Assembly (NCBI GenBank): GCA_026874595.1
Contig: CM049316.1
Span: forward strand, 58,723,676-58,787,675
Source of the DNA: Sipunculus nudus
Lineage: Eukaryota > Annelida > Sipuncula > Golfingiida > Sipunculidae
Direction of reading: 5' to 3'
DNA: 64,000 bases
Positions 48,383 to 58,005 of this stretch are shown piece by piece (the first letter of the stretch is position 1; the number at the start of each line of letters is the position of its first letter). The translations under genes were made by a program, and so were the position numbers. Under the pieces are notes generated by a model. That model was not told where the DNA came from and searched no databases. It worked only from the letters and a program-made list of their open reading frames with translations.

Positions 48383-48898
48383 TCAGGCAGGTTCCACTGT
48401 TGTATTTTCTCTTTTATCTGAGTCAGTGATTTCAGCAGTATTCATAATCGTAATTGTATCTGTTGTAAATTGGTCAAATGTAGTTAGAATATATCAATGC
48501 ATGTCTAAGCATTTCAGGTTTGACCACTTGAGCAGTTCACTTGTCTTGAGTTATTAAAGTATTATAGAACAAACAGTGTCTCCTCGGGGTATATCTTTAT
48601 CAGTGATCATCAAATGCATAAATATTGGTAATTGGAAATTTTAATAATCAGACTTTAACACACTTGGCTTTTCTTTAACTTTTATGAAATGTCTAGTACT
48701 TACGAAATATAAACAGCTGAAAATCCCAGGTATCAAAGCCAAAATCTTGTAAGCATTATGAAAAATCATTATTTGAATAGAAAACGAAAATGATTACATC
48801 AAAAGAGCACTTTGATGTGTTTTAGCAGTAATATTGTAATACTCTGTAGCTTTTAAATGTTTCTGGGTTTTTTTAAGCAGCTGGTTCTATGTGTAAAA
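48383..48898. other. No gene seen
   Basis: AT-rich spacer between the 58-bp array and family G copy 2. Confidence 0.5.
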
Positions 48899-49570
48899 AA
48901 TATTGGTAGGAATGAGTTTTTAAATCATATTTAACGATTGATTGAAAGATAAAGAAAAACGACCAATGATAAATCATAATCAATTACAGTGAAACCTCGC
49001 TGTGTCGAACTCGCTTAAGTCTAATACCCGGCTTATGTCGAAGTTACAGACTCAATATTCCAGACAACTCTAGTTAAAATTATTACCAAATAAAACCAGC
49101 TTGTGTCAAACCTCTGATGTGTCGAAGTTATCTGATGTCCCTTCGACTTAGACACAATGAGGTTTCACTGTATTTTATTTACCATCCATATTACCATGGA
49201 ATATGCTGTCTAGACTTTGACAGATTTTAGTTTTTCTTGGTCAAAATTTCAGGTATAAGAATTTTTCCTTAAATAATTACCAGGTAATTTCAGTCTATGT
49301 ACATTATAATGCTGAAAGTTCAAGGCAATATTTATGTTATATGGCACACTTATTTGTTGCACGAGGTCAAGTTTTTATAATGTTCCCTGTTTTGTACCCT
49401 GTCTGTCTTATTTCCTGACAGAATAAAATTATTGTATTGGGATAATATGACTTATTTTGATGTGCATACCTAATCATTTGTGATAGAATATGCAAAAGTA
49501 CAAGCAGTTTAATAGATTATGGAAGAAAATTACCACATATAGAAATAATTGATTAATTGGTGCACCACTA
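48899..49570 (+). repeat. AT-rich interspersed repeat, family G, copy 2, split by a MITE
   Basis: 'tattggtaggaatgagtt...gaccaatgataaatcataatcaatta' is followed, after the insert at 48987-49170, by 'ttttatttaccatccatattaccatggaatatgctgtc', '...gatgtgcatacctaatcatttgtgatagaatatgcaaaagta' and 'gattaattggtgcaccactag', in the same order as copy 1. Confidence 0.7.
48987..49170. mobile_element. pogo/Tigger-like MITE, 184 bp, TA target duplication
   Basis: CAGTGAAACCTC at 48987 and GAGGTTTCACTG ending at 49170 are exact inverted termini. The match continues imperfectly (gctgtgtcgaac versus attgtgtctaag). TA lies at 48985-48986 and 49171-49172, and its removal joins the family G host as 'caatTAttttattt', which agrees with the uninterrupted copies at about 40430 and 55345. 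CAGT...-type ends with TA duplication fit the pogo/Tigger group by established knowledge. Confidence 0.85.
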
Positions 49571-50736
49571 GTAAAAAATTAAGTTTTCAATATAACTTGT
49601 AATTCAAACTCAAGTTTCCAGTAAACTTCACAAATTTAACCCACTTTCTAGTTGATATACTGACATATACATGACAAGGCCAATAAAAGATGGGTATCAG
49701 TATGGAGTTTGGCAAGCTGAAAGTAATGTTATGCTGTAGTTCATTGTTATCAGATGATATTACTACAGTTGTGCCAGCTGTTTTTCTACATTAGTTACTA
49801 GGGTTAATTAATTTTCCAATTCACTGAAAGATACAGCTACATATTATTATCTAGGGTGTTGCCTCTAACTTCATTATCAAGGACGCTACTATCGTTATAT
49901 CGAGGTCAACCAGTGCATGTTCATTCTGAAGGTTAAAGCCGCATGTAGTGTAGTTAATATTTCTGAGCGGGAAAGATTATGTAGCGCAGGTGGACCGTCT
50001 GTAGTAAAGTAGTACCAGGATTTGATTGGCATGAGGATGCATAAAATGTAAGCTTCTTTTGGGGTAACTTATTGTCAGGTTATTTATGGTACAAGTTAGA
50101 CGATGATGATTTGTGGAAACTCGGTCATTTCTAAGCTCTTCATATAAATGTCCCCTATGGCATCTATGGCTTCAGTGAGTTATATCTATATGTAAAGATT
50201 TTTTTCACATTCTGAATTTGCTTTTACTAGAATATTCTTTATCATCACTAACAAACATGTATGCTCAGCTTCAATATTAAATTGTGTAGACATACATAAA
50301 ACATGTCATGTATGTGTATGAGCCTGTCATGAATAAGTCTAACGGCTTACTAATGCCCAGAGAATTGGCAGAAAACTGGAGACTTTGTTTCAGATAGCAG
50401 AGAAATAGGGTGAATATTTATTGTTACTCCATTGTCACATAGTTTAGGGCTTACGGGCTAGCCTGTGGAGTTCTACCTTGCATATGATATGTTCAGACAT
50501 ATTTACCTTTCTAGTTTCCACAACCACTAGCTTTTTTTATGGCAATTTCTTTTCAGTAGTCTCTGTTGTACTTCTTATTATATACCTGTCTATGTTGGTA
50601 TACCCACGGTCTATTCATTGAAACCCATAATTAGGTCACAGTGACCTAAATTCTGTGAGCTATGGAAAAAAATCAATTTTTGGCATTTTCAAATTCAGAC
50701 TCGGGTTATTATTGTTCAAGGTGAATGAAACATATA
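49571..50736. other. No gene seen; family H 5' fragment near 50575
   Basis: 50575-50680 ('attatatacctgtctatgttggtatacccacggtctattcattg...taggtcacagtgacctaaattctgtgagctatgg') matches the start of the element at 52183. 'aggtcacagtgacct' (about 50632-50646) is an inverted AGGTCA pair. The rest is unassigned. Confidence 0.45.
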
Positions 50737-50835
50737 CAGTGAAACTTCAAAATTATGCACACCAACAGGACCTCAATAAAGTGGTCGTTATTTCGAGGTG
50801 GTTGCTAAACTGAGGTGGTCTTAAGGCAAGATATT
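50737..50835 (+). repeat. 5' part of a pogo-like MITE family member
   Basis: CAGTGAAACTTCAAAATTATG, then 'caccaacaggacctcaataaagtggtcgttatttcgaggtggttgctaaactgaggtggtc', parallels 51579-51640 and 51710-51740. The right terminus is not recognisable. Confidence 0.55.
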
Positions 50836-51101
50836 TCTGTATTTTACATTGGATAATAAACTGAAATAAAGTACTTAATTTACACTTTTAAATCTTTAGA
50901 CTTAACTTTAGTCCCCAACTGACATTTCCACTCTGGTGTACATTGAAACTTGGTCAAGATTGTCAAAAACTAAATACTAAAGCTTCTGTATTATTTCTTT
51001 ATTTGTCTTTGGAATTGTTCATGTGCATTAGGGATCTTTGGTATATATTTGAGATATGGTAGAACAAGATTTCTGTAATTTTGAATTATTGTTACTTTCA
51101 G
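50836..51101. other. Intron-like sequence upstream of the best exon
   Basis: AT-rich. The last 30 bases (ttctgtaattttgaattattgttactttcag) form a pyrimidine-biased acceptor tract. Confidence 0.5.
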
Positions 51102-51229
51102 ATCACCAGATGGGATGTCACACAGCCAGTCATTGGAGGATGGGAGTGAGGCTAGTCTAACTGGCGAATCAGTGGAGGGCTCCCAAACAGACTTTGGGGT
51201 AACACACAGCCAATTAGGGAGCTCTCTAG
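51102..51229 (+). CDS. Internal coding exon of an unidentified gene
   Basis: This is the best-supported coding sequence in the window. An acceptor GTTACTTTCAG ends at 51101 and a consensus donor CTAG|GTAAGT starts at 51230. Only one frame is open through all 128 bases: one leftover base, 42 codons, then one base. The peptide begins SPDGMSHSQSLEDGSE and later includes ESVEGSQTDFGVTHSQLGSS. It is rich in Ser, Gly, Glu and Gln and lacks hydrophobic segments, as in a flexible regulatory linker of a large cytoplasmic protein. The other frames hit stops. I do not recognise the family. No neighbouring exon upstream was found within the window, so upstream introns would be long. Confidence 0.6.
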
Positions 51230-51578
51230 GTAAGTTACATAACTTATTTGCTTAGTTACTTCTTGAATATACAGAAAAAGGTATGAGTAATAAAATCACA
51301 TATTTACCAATTACCACATTGTTAATGTTATGAGCAGTTGTTATCATGCCTATTGCGAGATCATTTTTTATTGTATGATCAAAAATTATTCATTTCTGAT
51401 TGGATGCAATGACTGGTTCAAAGTTCATCAGGTAAGTATATTAAATTAGAAATTTGAACACATTCATTTATCTTACTTTTCAAAGTTTTACCAGTGTTCA
51501 TTTATATCACTGTTTATGTTCAACTGACAGAATAAAAACCAAGTAACAGAAGAATGCCCAGTGATTATTTATTAAGAT
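51230..51578. other. Intron sequence; isolated donor-like word
   Basis: The sequence 'ggttcaaagttcatcag|gtaagtat' (51428/51429) is a good donor word, but no acceptor-paired open frame precedes it. Confidence 0.4.
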
Positions 51579-51761
51579 AAAGTGAAATCTCTAAATTGCA
51601 ACGACCAATGGGACCTCAATAAAGTGTTCTCATTTTCAAGATGGCCTGTAAGCCAGGTCTGATATAAAGAAAACAAAAAAGAATTAGGACCCTGAAAAAG
51701 TTTGTTGTTATTTTGAGGTTGTTGCTAAATTAAGGTGGTGATCAGGTGAGGGTTTACTGTA
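51579..51761. mobile_element. pogo-like MITE, about 183 bp, worn termini
   Basis: The left end AAAGTGAAATCTCTAAATTG and right end GAGGGTTTACTGTA (reverse complement TACAGTAAACCCTC) are degenerate inverted copies of the TACAGTGAAACCTC type. The interior 'cgaccaatgggacctcaataaagtg' and 'gaggttgttgctaaattaaggtggt' match 50737-50835. Confidence 0.6.
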
Positions 51762-52169
51762 GATGTGTACAGATATGTATATATGTATCAATGATGATTT
51801 TAAGGTATGGGAAATTGCTATATTCTTCTTTATGTTCCATTGTAACTTGAAAAATCGCTGCAGTCATATGATGTGAATGAGTTTGTGCAAAATACTCATT
51901 TAATTTTTAAATATAGTATTAGGTGTCTTGGAATATATGAGAGAAAAAAAGTTTCATTTTGACAGGCTAATAATACATGTTTAAAAAAATTTTAAAAAAG
52001 TTAGGAAGAATAGACTAAACAAAAATCTATATAAGCAAATCTTGAATCTTTAAGAATTGTCTTATGTATACCAAGCCCTTCTTTTAATGTTTTATTCTCA
52101 CTTCTGAAATTCAGTAATTTCAATAATTGGTGATTTATATTTTAAAGGAAAATTCCATCAGTCAGACTG
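51762..52169. other. No gene seen (intron-like)
   Basis: AT-rich, no defined feature. Confidence 0.5.
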
Positions 52170-52702
52170 TGTCTCTGTTGTACTTTTTATTATATACCTA
52201 TCTATGATGGTATACCCACAGTCCATTCATTGTGCTGTCCATCTGTTAACTGCGATAATTTACCAGGGCTTTGATGGATTTTCACAAAGCTCACTATAAC
52301 TTCTTACCAATAGATTATATTGCCCAAGTTTGATTATGTGCAAAATCCATATATATTTGATAAGTTCAGAGGTCACAAGACTACTTTGTGGTGTGGCCAC
52401 AATCACTTGCCGGGAATATGATGAATTTTGATCAAACTGGACAGAAATATTAATCAATATAATATCTCACCTAAGTTTGATTTCCCCTAAAATCCATGCA
52501 TATTTAATGAGGTCAGAAGTCACCGGCTTTGTTGGCACCGGGATGACTTACCAAAAATCTGATGGATATTCATGAAACTCATGAATATTAATCATAAACA
52601 GTTTCTTACCAGAATTACATTCTCAGCAAAATTCATTCATATTTAATGAGGTCAGAGGTTATGCAACAGGCATATTATGCACCATTTGTGGTGCTCTTGT
52701 TG
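52170..52702 (+). mobile_element. Helentron/pearl-like element, family H, copy 1
   Basis: It starts near 'tctgttgtactttttattatatacctatctatgatggtatacccacagtcc', followed by three units of about 150 bp (each 'gatga/gatgg-att...catgaaactcat...taatca', 'ctcacctaagtttgatt' or an equivalent, 'catatttaatgaggtcag'). It ends 'gcatattatGCACCatttgtGGTGCtcttgtt', a small hairpin plus CTTGTT, the same type of end as family A. Confidence 0.65.
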
Positions 52703-53818
52703 AAATATATCCTATGCTGCCGTCACACATTATGCCTGGTTGATAATAATCAGTTAAGTGTATAAAAAAAATGTTTTTCATTGTGTAGAGGATGCCCTCT
52801 GGTGGATATGCCACAAACTCGATGAAGCCTCCCTCAGAGGCTCAGGAGGGGATGCTTATAGGGGTTAATAAGTTCATTTCCACATTGATATTTTGGTCAA
52901 GATATTTGGTGGTAGTCTTTCATAGGTCCCACATAGTGCCAAACCATTGATTGCAATTTTTTTTTTCCTTTTTTTTTTTCTTTCTTCTGCATATGTTTGT
53001 GGTAGTTCTCAAATGTGGCTGACTTTAAAAAAGTGAACTCTTGTCACAATGTTTGTCATAGGTGACAAATTTGCATCTTATATATATTTTTGACCTTGAC
53101 CTATATCCCAAGGTCGTACACTCAGCAGCTGATTCTCCATAATCGCCTAGTTGAAGGCGTCGGGGGAAGCTTCCAAAGATTGCTCTGTGATTGCAAAAAT
53201 TTAGTTTACTAAAAAATTAAAAAATATCATTACTTGCAAGTGTGCTGGTCTAACCTGTTGTAAATAAATAGCTTAAAGGGAACTAATCACATAACAGGTA
53301 TGTTAAATATTCACGAAATATGGTATCTACCATTATTTACTTCTAAAACTGTTTGTGCTTACTTCTGTATATCAGTTTAAAAAGCTTGCACAGGGCTCAA
53401 TCAGTAGTGCATAATATAAACATAGCGCCAACCACCTGGTTGAAGTACTGAGCAATTTCATCTATTCAAGATTTTTTCAAGTTTCTTAGTGGTGATTCTT
53501 CTGTGATTCTTCTTTCTTCTGATTGGGAGTTTGGTCATGCACTCTTGTTATGGTAAACAGACACATGTAGTCCTTCTTTACTCACACACAGAACCATAAC
53601 AAAATATAAAAAAAATGATTTTGGTTTAGTAGGGTCATGTGTTGGAATGGTTTGCAAGAAAACTTTTTATATTCAGGCTAATGATCAAATGACACAATTT
53701 ATTGCACATATTATTCCAAATATTATACACCTTTAATATCAGTGCGCTTGGCATGGTGTCACCAAGGTCTTGCCTTAAAAACAGGTAAAATGACACTTAT
53801 TCTGGTTTCTGTGTTGAG
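52703..53818. other. No gene seen
   Basis: T-runs at about 52959-52978. 'cacaggtcgtac', 'tgaccttgacctata' and 'ggcgtcgggggaagcttcc' (about 53090-53175) resemble the start or core of a tandem-core element but no ends are defined. Confidence 0.4.
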
Positions 53819-54169
53819 ATGGTAGGGCAGGTGCTCACTACCAGTCATCCTATCCAGACCCTGGCTCAGTGGCTGATTGAGTATTACAGGAACTGTAAAC
53901 CTGACACCTTTTTTATATCCGGCTTGCCTGATGCATCATATTGTGTTACCATGTTACACATGTGGCTACTCCAGATTTATTACTGTGCGATTCTTGGCAT
54001 TGACAGTCTAGCTATCAACAAATTTTCCACTCTTTTTCAAAACAAAAGGTACAAGATTGAGGATAAATTCACATGCAGAATGAAAAAAAGGTGTAAAAAA
54101 ACAATTATTACTTCACTTAGTACATGTGGTGAATTGTGCAGTGTCAAGCTGACAGGGATTATGCATTGA
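53819..54169 (+). other. 116-codon ORF, unsupported
   Basis: Open frame with an aromatic-rich middle (contains WLIEYYRNCKPDTFFISGLP) and a basic C-terminal part. No recognised domain, no splice acceptor before it, no poly(A) signal after it. It lies inside the presumed intron between the exons at 51102 and 54219. Listed so it is not lost; most likely chance. Confidence 0.12.
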
Positions 54170-54218
54170 AGAGACCAAATGAACAGGTTTTAATTATCTT
54201 ATAATATTTTTATTGCAG

Positions 54219-54253
54219 CTCATAGCAGCCAGTCCAAAAGTGGCATTTATTAA
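54219..54253 (+). CDS. Possible terminal coding exon, phase-compatible with 51102-51229
   Basis: A good acceptor (TTTTTATTGCAG, ending 54218) opens this stretch. The preceding exon leaves one base, G, and joining it gives AHSSQSKSGIY then TAA (54251-54253). The composition matches the Ser/Gln-rich end of the first exon. A donor-like TTT|GTAAGTA follows at 54321/54322, so it could instead be a 103-base cassette exon carrying an in-frame stop. No AATAAA signal is seen close by, which weakens the terminal-exon reading. Phase agreement alone has a one-in-three chance. Confidence 0.3.
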
Positions 54254-54344
54254 GAATGCATATTTTTTGCCAATTAGTCATTCCAAATAATACAACTGAT
54301 AGTCCATGTAAAATTTGCTTTGTAAGTACTGTCCTTTTCAATTC

Positions 54345-54680
54345 TTCACTTCTGTCTGCAACCCTGTCTGTTTCCTGCAGTCTGCAAACCTGCAACCATC
54401 TTTCACCACAGCTCCAAACAGTTCCAGTAATCTATGCAAGTTTCTCCTGCAATCAGTTGCAAGCATATCTTGCAGTCCCTTCCAGCATGTCTCTTGCAAT
54501 CTGTTGCAAGACTTTCCCCCGCAGCATATTTCATGCAGTCACGCCTTTTGCAGTCCACTTCAGGTGTAAGCTTGCAAGCCATCACAAGGGTTATGTTGCA
54601 CTCACTGAATGTTTTTCATACATTTTGTTGCAAGTTTTTCCTGTAGTCCACTCCAGGTTGCAGTCCACTCCAAGTAGGTC
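54345..54680 (+). repeat. Degenerate TTGCAAG/GCAGTCC-type tandem repeat carrying the longest ORF
   Basis: Words like 'ctgcaat/ttgcaag', 'cttgcagtcc', 'ttccag(c)' and 'gcagtccactcc' recur at roughly 20-35 bp intervals. Open frames of 221 codons (54256-54921, plus), 84, 70 and 60 codons coexist on both strands over the same bases, which is typical of low-complexity repeats. I do not call a gene. Confidence 0.6.
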
Positions 54681-54719
54681 TCCCAAACTCCTTAGCAACT
54701 GTGGAAGGACAGGATATAT

Positions 54720-54830
54720 TGTGTTTGTATGTATGTATGTATATTGTGTTTCCTGTATATTGTGTATTTCCTTTCGTTCTTTCGGAATATATATATTGTG
54801 TACTTCCTTTCGTTCTTTCAGAATGTTTTC
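54720..54830 (+). repeat. GTAT microsatellite and 40-bp duplication
   Basis: TGTATGTATGTATGTATA (about 54727-54744) is followed by two copies of 'tatattgtgtatttcctttcgttctttcggaata' (about 54757 and 54793; the second copy has 'tac' for 'tat' and 'cag' for 'cgg'). Confidence 0.75.
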
Positions 54831-55267
54831 ATATACCCATTTCTCAGTATATGTTCTTGAAGCAGTTATTAATATGATGCACAACTTGATGGTACATTTC
54901 CTAAACATTTTTAGGAAGTAACACAGTTTTGTTTAGAAAATGAAGTTGGTATATACGACATCCTGCCTGATGCTTGAAGGATGTGTGCAAACCACAAAAA
55001 AAAGTTATAATCCTCTAAGTGACAAAAGATCGCTGTGATTTAACCCAGTACTGTGGTCAGCTTTGTTTTTTTGGGGGCTAAATTTCTGGGATTTCCCCTT
55101 CCTCATTATTTCTCAAGGGTTTAATTTTCATAAGATTACCTAATATTAACTTACATATGTTACATAGCCATTATTATATCAGTCATCTTATATGCACGCA
55201 TAATTTTAACAATATCACGAGGACCGAAGGAAACGTCAAATAAGTGGAAAATCTTCTATTATAGTGG
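54831..55267. other. No gene seen
   Basis: AT-rich, no defined feature. Confidence 0.5.
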
Positions 55268-55690
55268 CAGACACTTGTGGTAGGAATTGTTTTTAATATC
55301 ATAATTGATATAAAAAAATATAAATGACTGATAACTGATTATTAATCAATTATTTTATGTACTTTCTGTGTTACCTTGGAATCTGCTGTATACTAGTACC
55401 TAAATATTGACCCCAGCAGATAGTCTGACATGTACATAGGTATTCATAATGAAACCACCATCCACCCACATCCAAGGTCGACTTGCTATTGGATGATTGT
55501 TGGCGGTGCAAGGTTCTGTTTTGCTGCTGTTCATTACTTTGTGTTTGTATATCTCTGACAAGATAAGATTCTTTGCACGTGCATACAAAATCGTTTTTAA
55601 TTGATTTTGCAAAAATGTAATTAATTTAATCAATTTTTAAAGAAAAGGACCAATCATACATTTAATAGATTAATCGGCACACCACTAGCA
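55268..55690 (+). repeat. AT-rich interspersed repeat, family G, copy 3
   Basis: 'cttgtggtaggaattg', 'gactgataactgattattaatcaattattttatgtac', 'ttaccttggaatctgctgta', 'gtgcatacaaaatcg', 'gcaaaaatgtaatt' and 'gattaatcggcacaccactagcag' are in the same order as copies 1 and 2. It has the clearest right terminus of the three. Confidence 0.7.
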
Positions 55691-55699
55691 GATACACAA

Positions 55700-55990
55700 A
55701 AAATATGATATTTTTTATAGTACCAGTCTTCTAACCAACAGATTATCTCACCTGGGTTCGATTATGGGCAACATCCAGGCATATTTAATAAGGTCACGGG
55801 TCACTCAGCTACTTTGTGGTGTCACTGTAATAACTTATGAAGAATATTAAGCTTTTTTTAAAACTCATCAGAAATGTAAATCAATAAAATATCTTACCTA
55901 AGTTCCAGCAAAACCCATGCATATTTATGGAGGTCAGAGGTCACCAGATACACAACAGGCGTATTATGCACGTTTGTGGTGCTCTTGTTT
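55700..55990 (+). mobile_element. Helentron/pearl-like element, family H, copy 2 (5'-truncated)
   Basis: Two units ('cagattatctcacctgggttcgatta...catatttaataaggtcacgggtcac' and '...aaaatatcttacctaagttc...catatttatggaggtcagaggtcacc') are followed by 'ggcgtattatgcacgtttgtggtgctcttgttt', the same 3' end as copy 1 (one stem base changed). Confidence 0.6.
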
Positions 55991-56681
55991 CTGTTTATTT
56001 TTCCACAAAAAAACAGGAGGTTGTGTGATTTGTTCAGAAACTATTGGCATGTCTATGAGCACTGTCAACTCATTAGTGTCATCACAAACATTGAAATCCC
56101 CTGTCACCAAAAATTCTAGATCTCATTAAAAGCTTAGTATTTCTGACACTGTCAGCTTCAAATTTTCAAGAAAGAATAAAAACAACATGTATTGCTAGGT
56201 TTAAGTCAGTACTAAATTTTGCCTGTGACATCACACTTTGCACCAGCCAATCACATCATGGCCCAGTCTCTGTTCTGGATGAAATCTACCATGCACATAA
56301 CATTGCCGCGTATTAATACGTTTACATTACCTGTAGATGAGGTGTCATATTCACAAAGGTTTTAACCCTCATGAACAAAAAAGCCAGTTACAGTATACTG
56401 TTATTTGAGGTTTGTAAACATAGAGGCCCTATTAAGCCATATTCATTCAGTAACAAGTGTACTAGATGCTTAAACAACGTTAATTAGGTACTAGTAATTA
56501 TTTTTATCATTTCCTAACAAAGTATAGTGGCTGAGGGTATAGTGGAGCGGTTATCATTCATATTTTATCAATACGGTAAGTAATTGGTGGTTAGTTTCAT
56601 CGGATCACGGTAAAACCATTTGTATTTCCTGCTCATTCAAGTAAAGGGGAGATCAATATTCATTTACATGTGACTTGGCAC
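55991..56681. other. No gene seen
   Basis: A donor-like ATACG|GTAAGT lies at 56571/56572 (approximate) without a supported exon. The region just before the promoter candidate at 56682. Confidence 0.4.
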
Positions 56682-56688
56682 TATAAAA
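56682..56688 (+). promoter_or_regulatory. Candidate TATA box
   Basis: TATAAAA lies 64 bases upstream of an ATG whose frame runs straight into a consensus splice donor. A start of transcription about 25-30 bases downstream would fall near 56710 ('cctcccag'). In AT-rich DNA this word is frequent, so the support comes from the arrangement. Confidence 0.35.
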
Positions 56689-56745
56689 TTCCCTCCGTGC
56701 AGACCTCCCAGAAATGAAGTACCTCTAGTTCACAAGGGACTGGAA

Positions 56746-56793
56746 ATGCCTCGTTTAGTATTGTTACCTGTGATTTACAATAAGTCGTTACAG
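56746..56793 (+). CDS. Candidate short first coding exon
   Basis: The ATG (context ggaaATGc, with A at -3) opens 16 codons (MPRLVLLPVIYNKSLQ) ending exactly at TTACAG|GTAAGG, phase 0. The peptide is basic-hydrophobic and could start a signal or membrane-anchoring sequence once joined to the next exon. It lies downstream of the exon at 51102, so it would be either an alternative promoter of the same gene or the first exon of another. No product is recognised. Confidence 0.35.
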
Positions 56794-57224
56794 GTAAGGG
56801 TCAGCCGCGTGCTTGTGTGCCCTTTGCCAGGCTGTTATTGGTATTTTATTGTTCCCCTGGTTTAACAGTTACGTGCCACTGACTACCCTGGTACCTTGTG
56901 CTCACCAGGGCTGCAAATGAATTAGCCAACCATAATAGGCTTTTAATATTTTAAAACTTCAGAAGCATAATTTAATTTCCTGCAAATTGTTGGCTCTTCA
57001 TTGCAGACATTCTGTTTGTGTTTGCAAACTGATACAGAAGCCACAAGTATTATATTTACTGATGGCAACAATTGTTAAATTCAGTATTTTTCAGTTCTTT
57101 TATCAATACTTGTTATTATCAGTTATTCTTTTTGATGCAATACAAAAGTTATGTGAAATTTCTGGTTTACCTTTATCAAGAAACTTTAAGCAGAGATGAT
57201 TAACCTAGAAGTGTTGGATTAACC
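56794..57224. other. No further gene seen
   Basis: If the preceding exon is real this is its intron. The 70-codon open frame at 56987-57199 has no motif. Confidence 0.4.
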
Positions 57225-57548
57225 TTAGTGTTGGTAGGGGTAGAGCACAGGACTCAAATCCAGGAGATCACGAGTTCAAATCTCAGCTGAGGCGGTGAGA
57301 TTTTTTCACAGTAAGCCCCACCAAGGCCCTCTGCAGGCTTAATGGGAAGCCTGTGTCCAACAGCGGTGTTTCACTCACCTACCAGTGTGCCTTTTGGGGG
57401 TTCCTCAGTGTTATGACCCAGCAGTGGGGATGATTTCACTCCCAGGGCCCACATGAGCAGTAGTCACCTGGCCTGGTTAACACCAGGATAAAAATGAGAG
57501 GAAGTGTACAGATGTACATTTATTTAGTTAAGTTTGCATTTAAAAAAA
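57225..57548 (+). mobile_element. tRNA-headed SINE, copy 4
   Basis: The head 'ttggtaggggtagagcacaggactcaaatccaggagatcacgagttcaaatctcagctgaggcggtgaga' lacks the first bases but keeps a B-box-like GAGTTCAAATCTC. The body 'ctctgcaggcttaatgggaagcctgtg', 'ggttcctcagtgttatgacccagcagtggggatgatttca' and 'cctggttaacaccaggat' matches copy 3. The tail is shortened. Confidence 0.75.
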
Positions 57549-58005
57549 CCTTGCGAAAAATAAACTCACTAACATAAAGCTAGCAACAGTATCACATATA
57601 ACTCATACACGTTTTGTATTGGAAGGAAAACAAACACCAGTCTGCATATATATTATGTATGTATGACATAGTAAATTGGTGACATCGGTAGTATCTTAAC
57701 CAAACATTGAGTGTACTTTAATGTGAAATACGATCCACTGCCAGATCATTTTATTGGAACATGTCCCTGGATTTGGCTGTATTATTCTTTTATTTGACAT
57801 GTGTGCTATGCACAGTCTTACCTGAACTTACCTGGAATCATTATACGATCGCATCATTAAAGAAATGGTGTCTGTCACAAATTATGTACCTGTACTAACA
57901 CGGAAGGGTCATATTATGTGTCCTTTGAACTTTGTGTTGGTGACAGGAGCGTCTGCAGTTTGATGTATGTCATTTATATGTCTTCATTGATATAACATGA
58001 TATAT
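57549..58005. other. No gene seen
   Basis: Unassigned AT-rich sequence. Confidence 0.5.

Noticed and set aside
53819-54169. 116-codon ORF as an exon
   Set aside because: No acceptor or donor at its limits and no recognisable motif; it lies in a probable intron.
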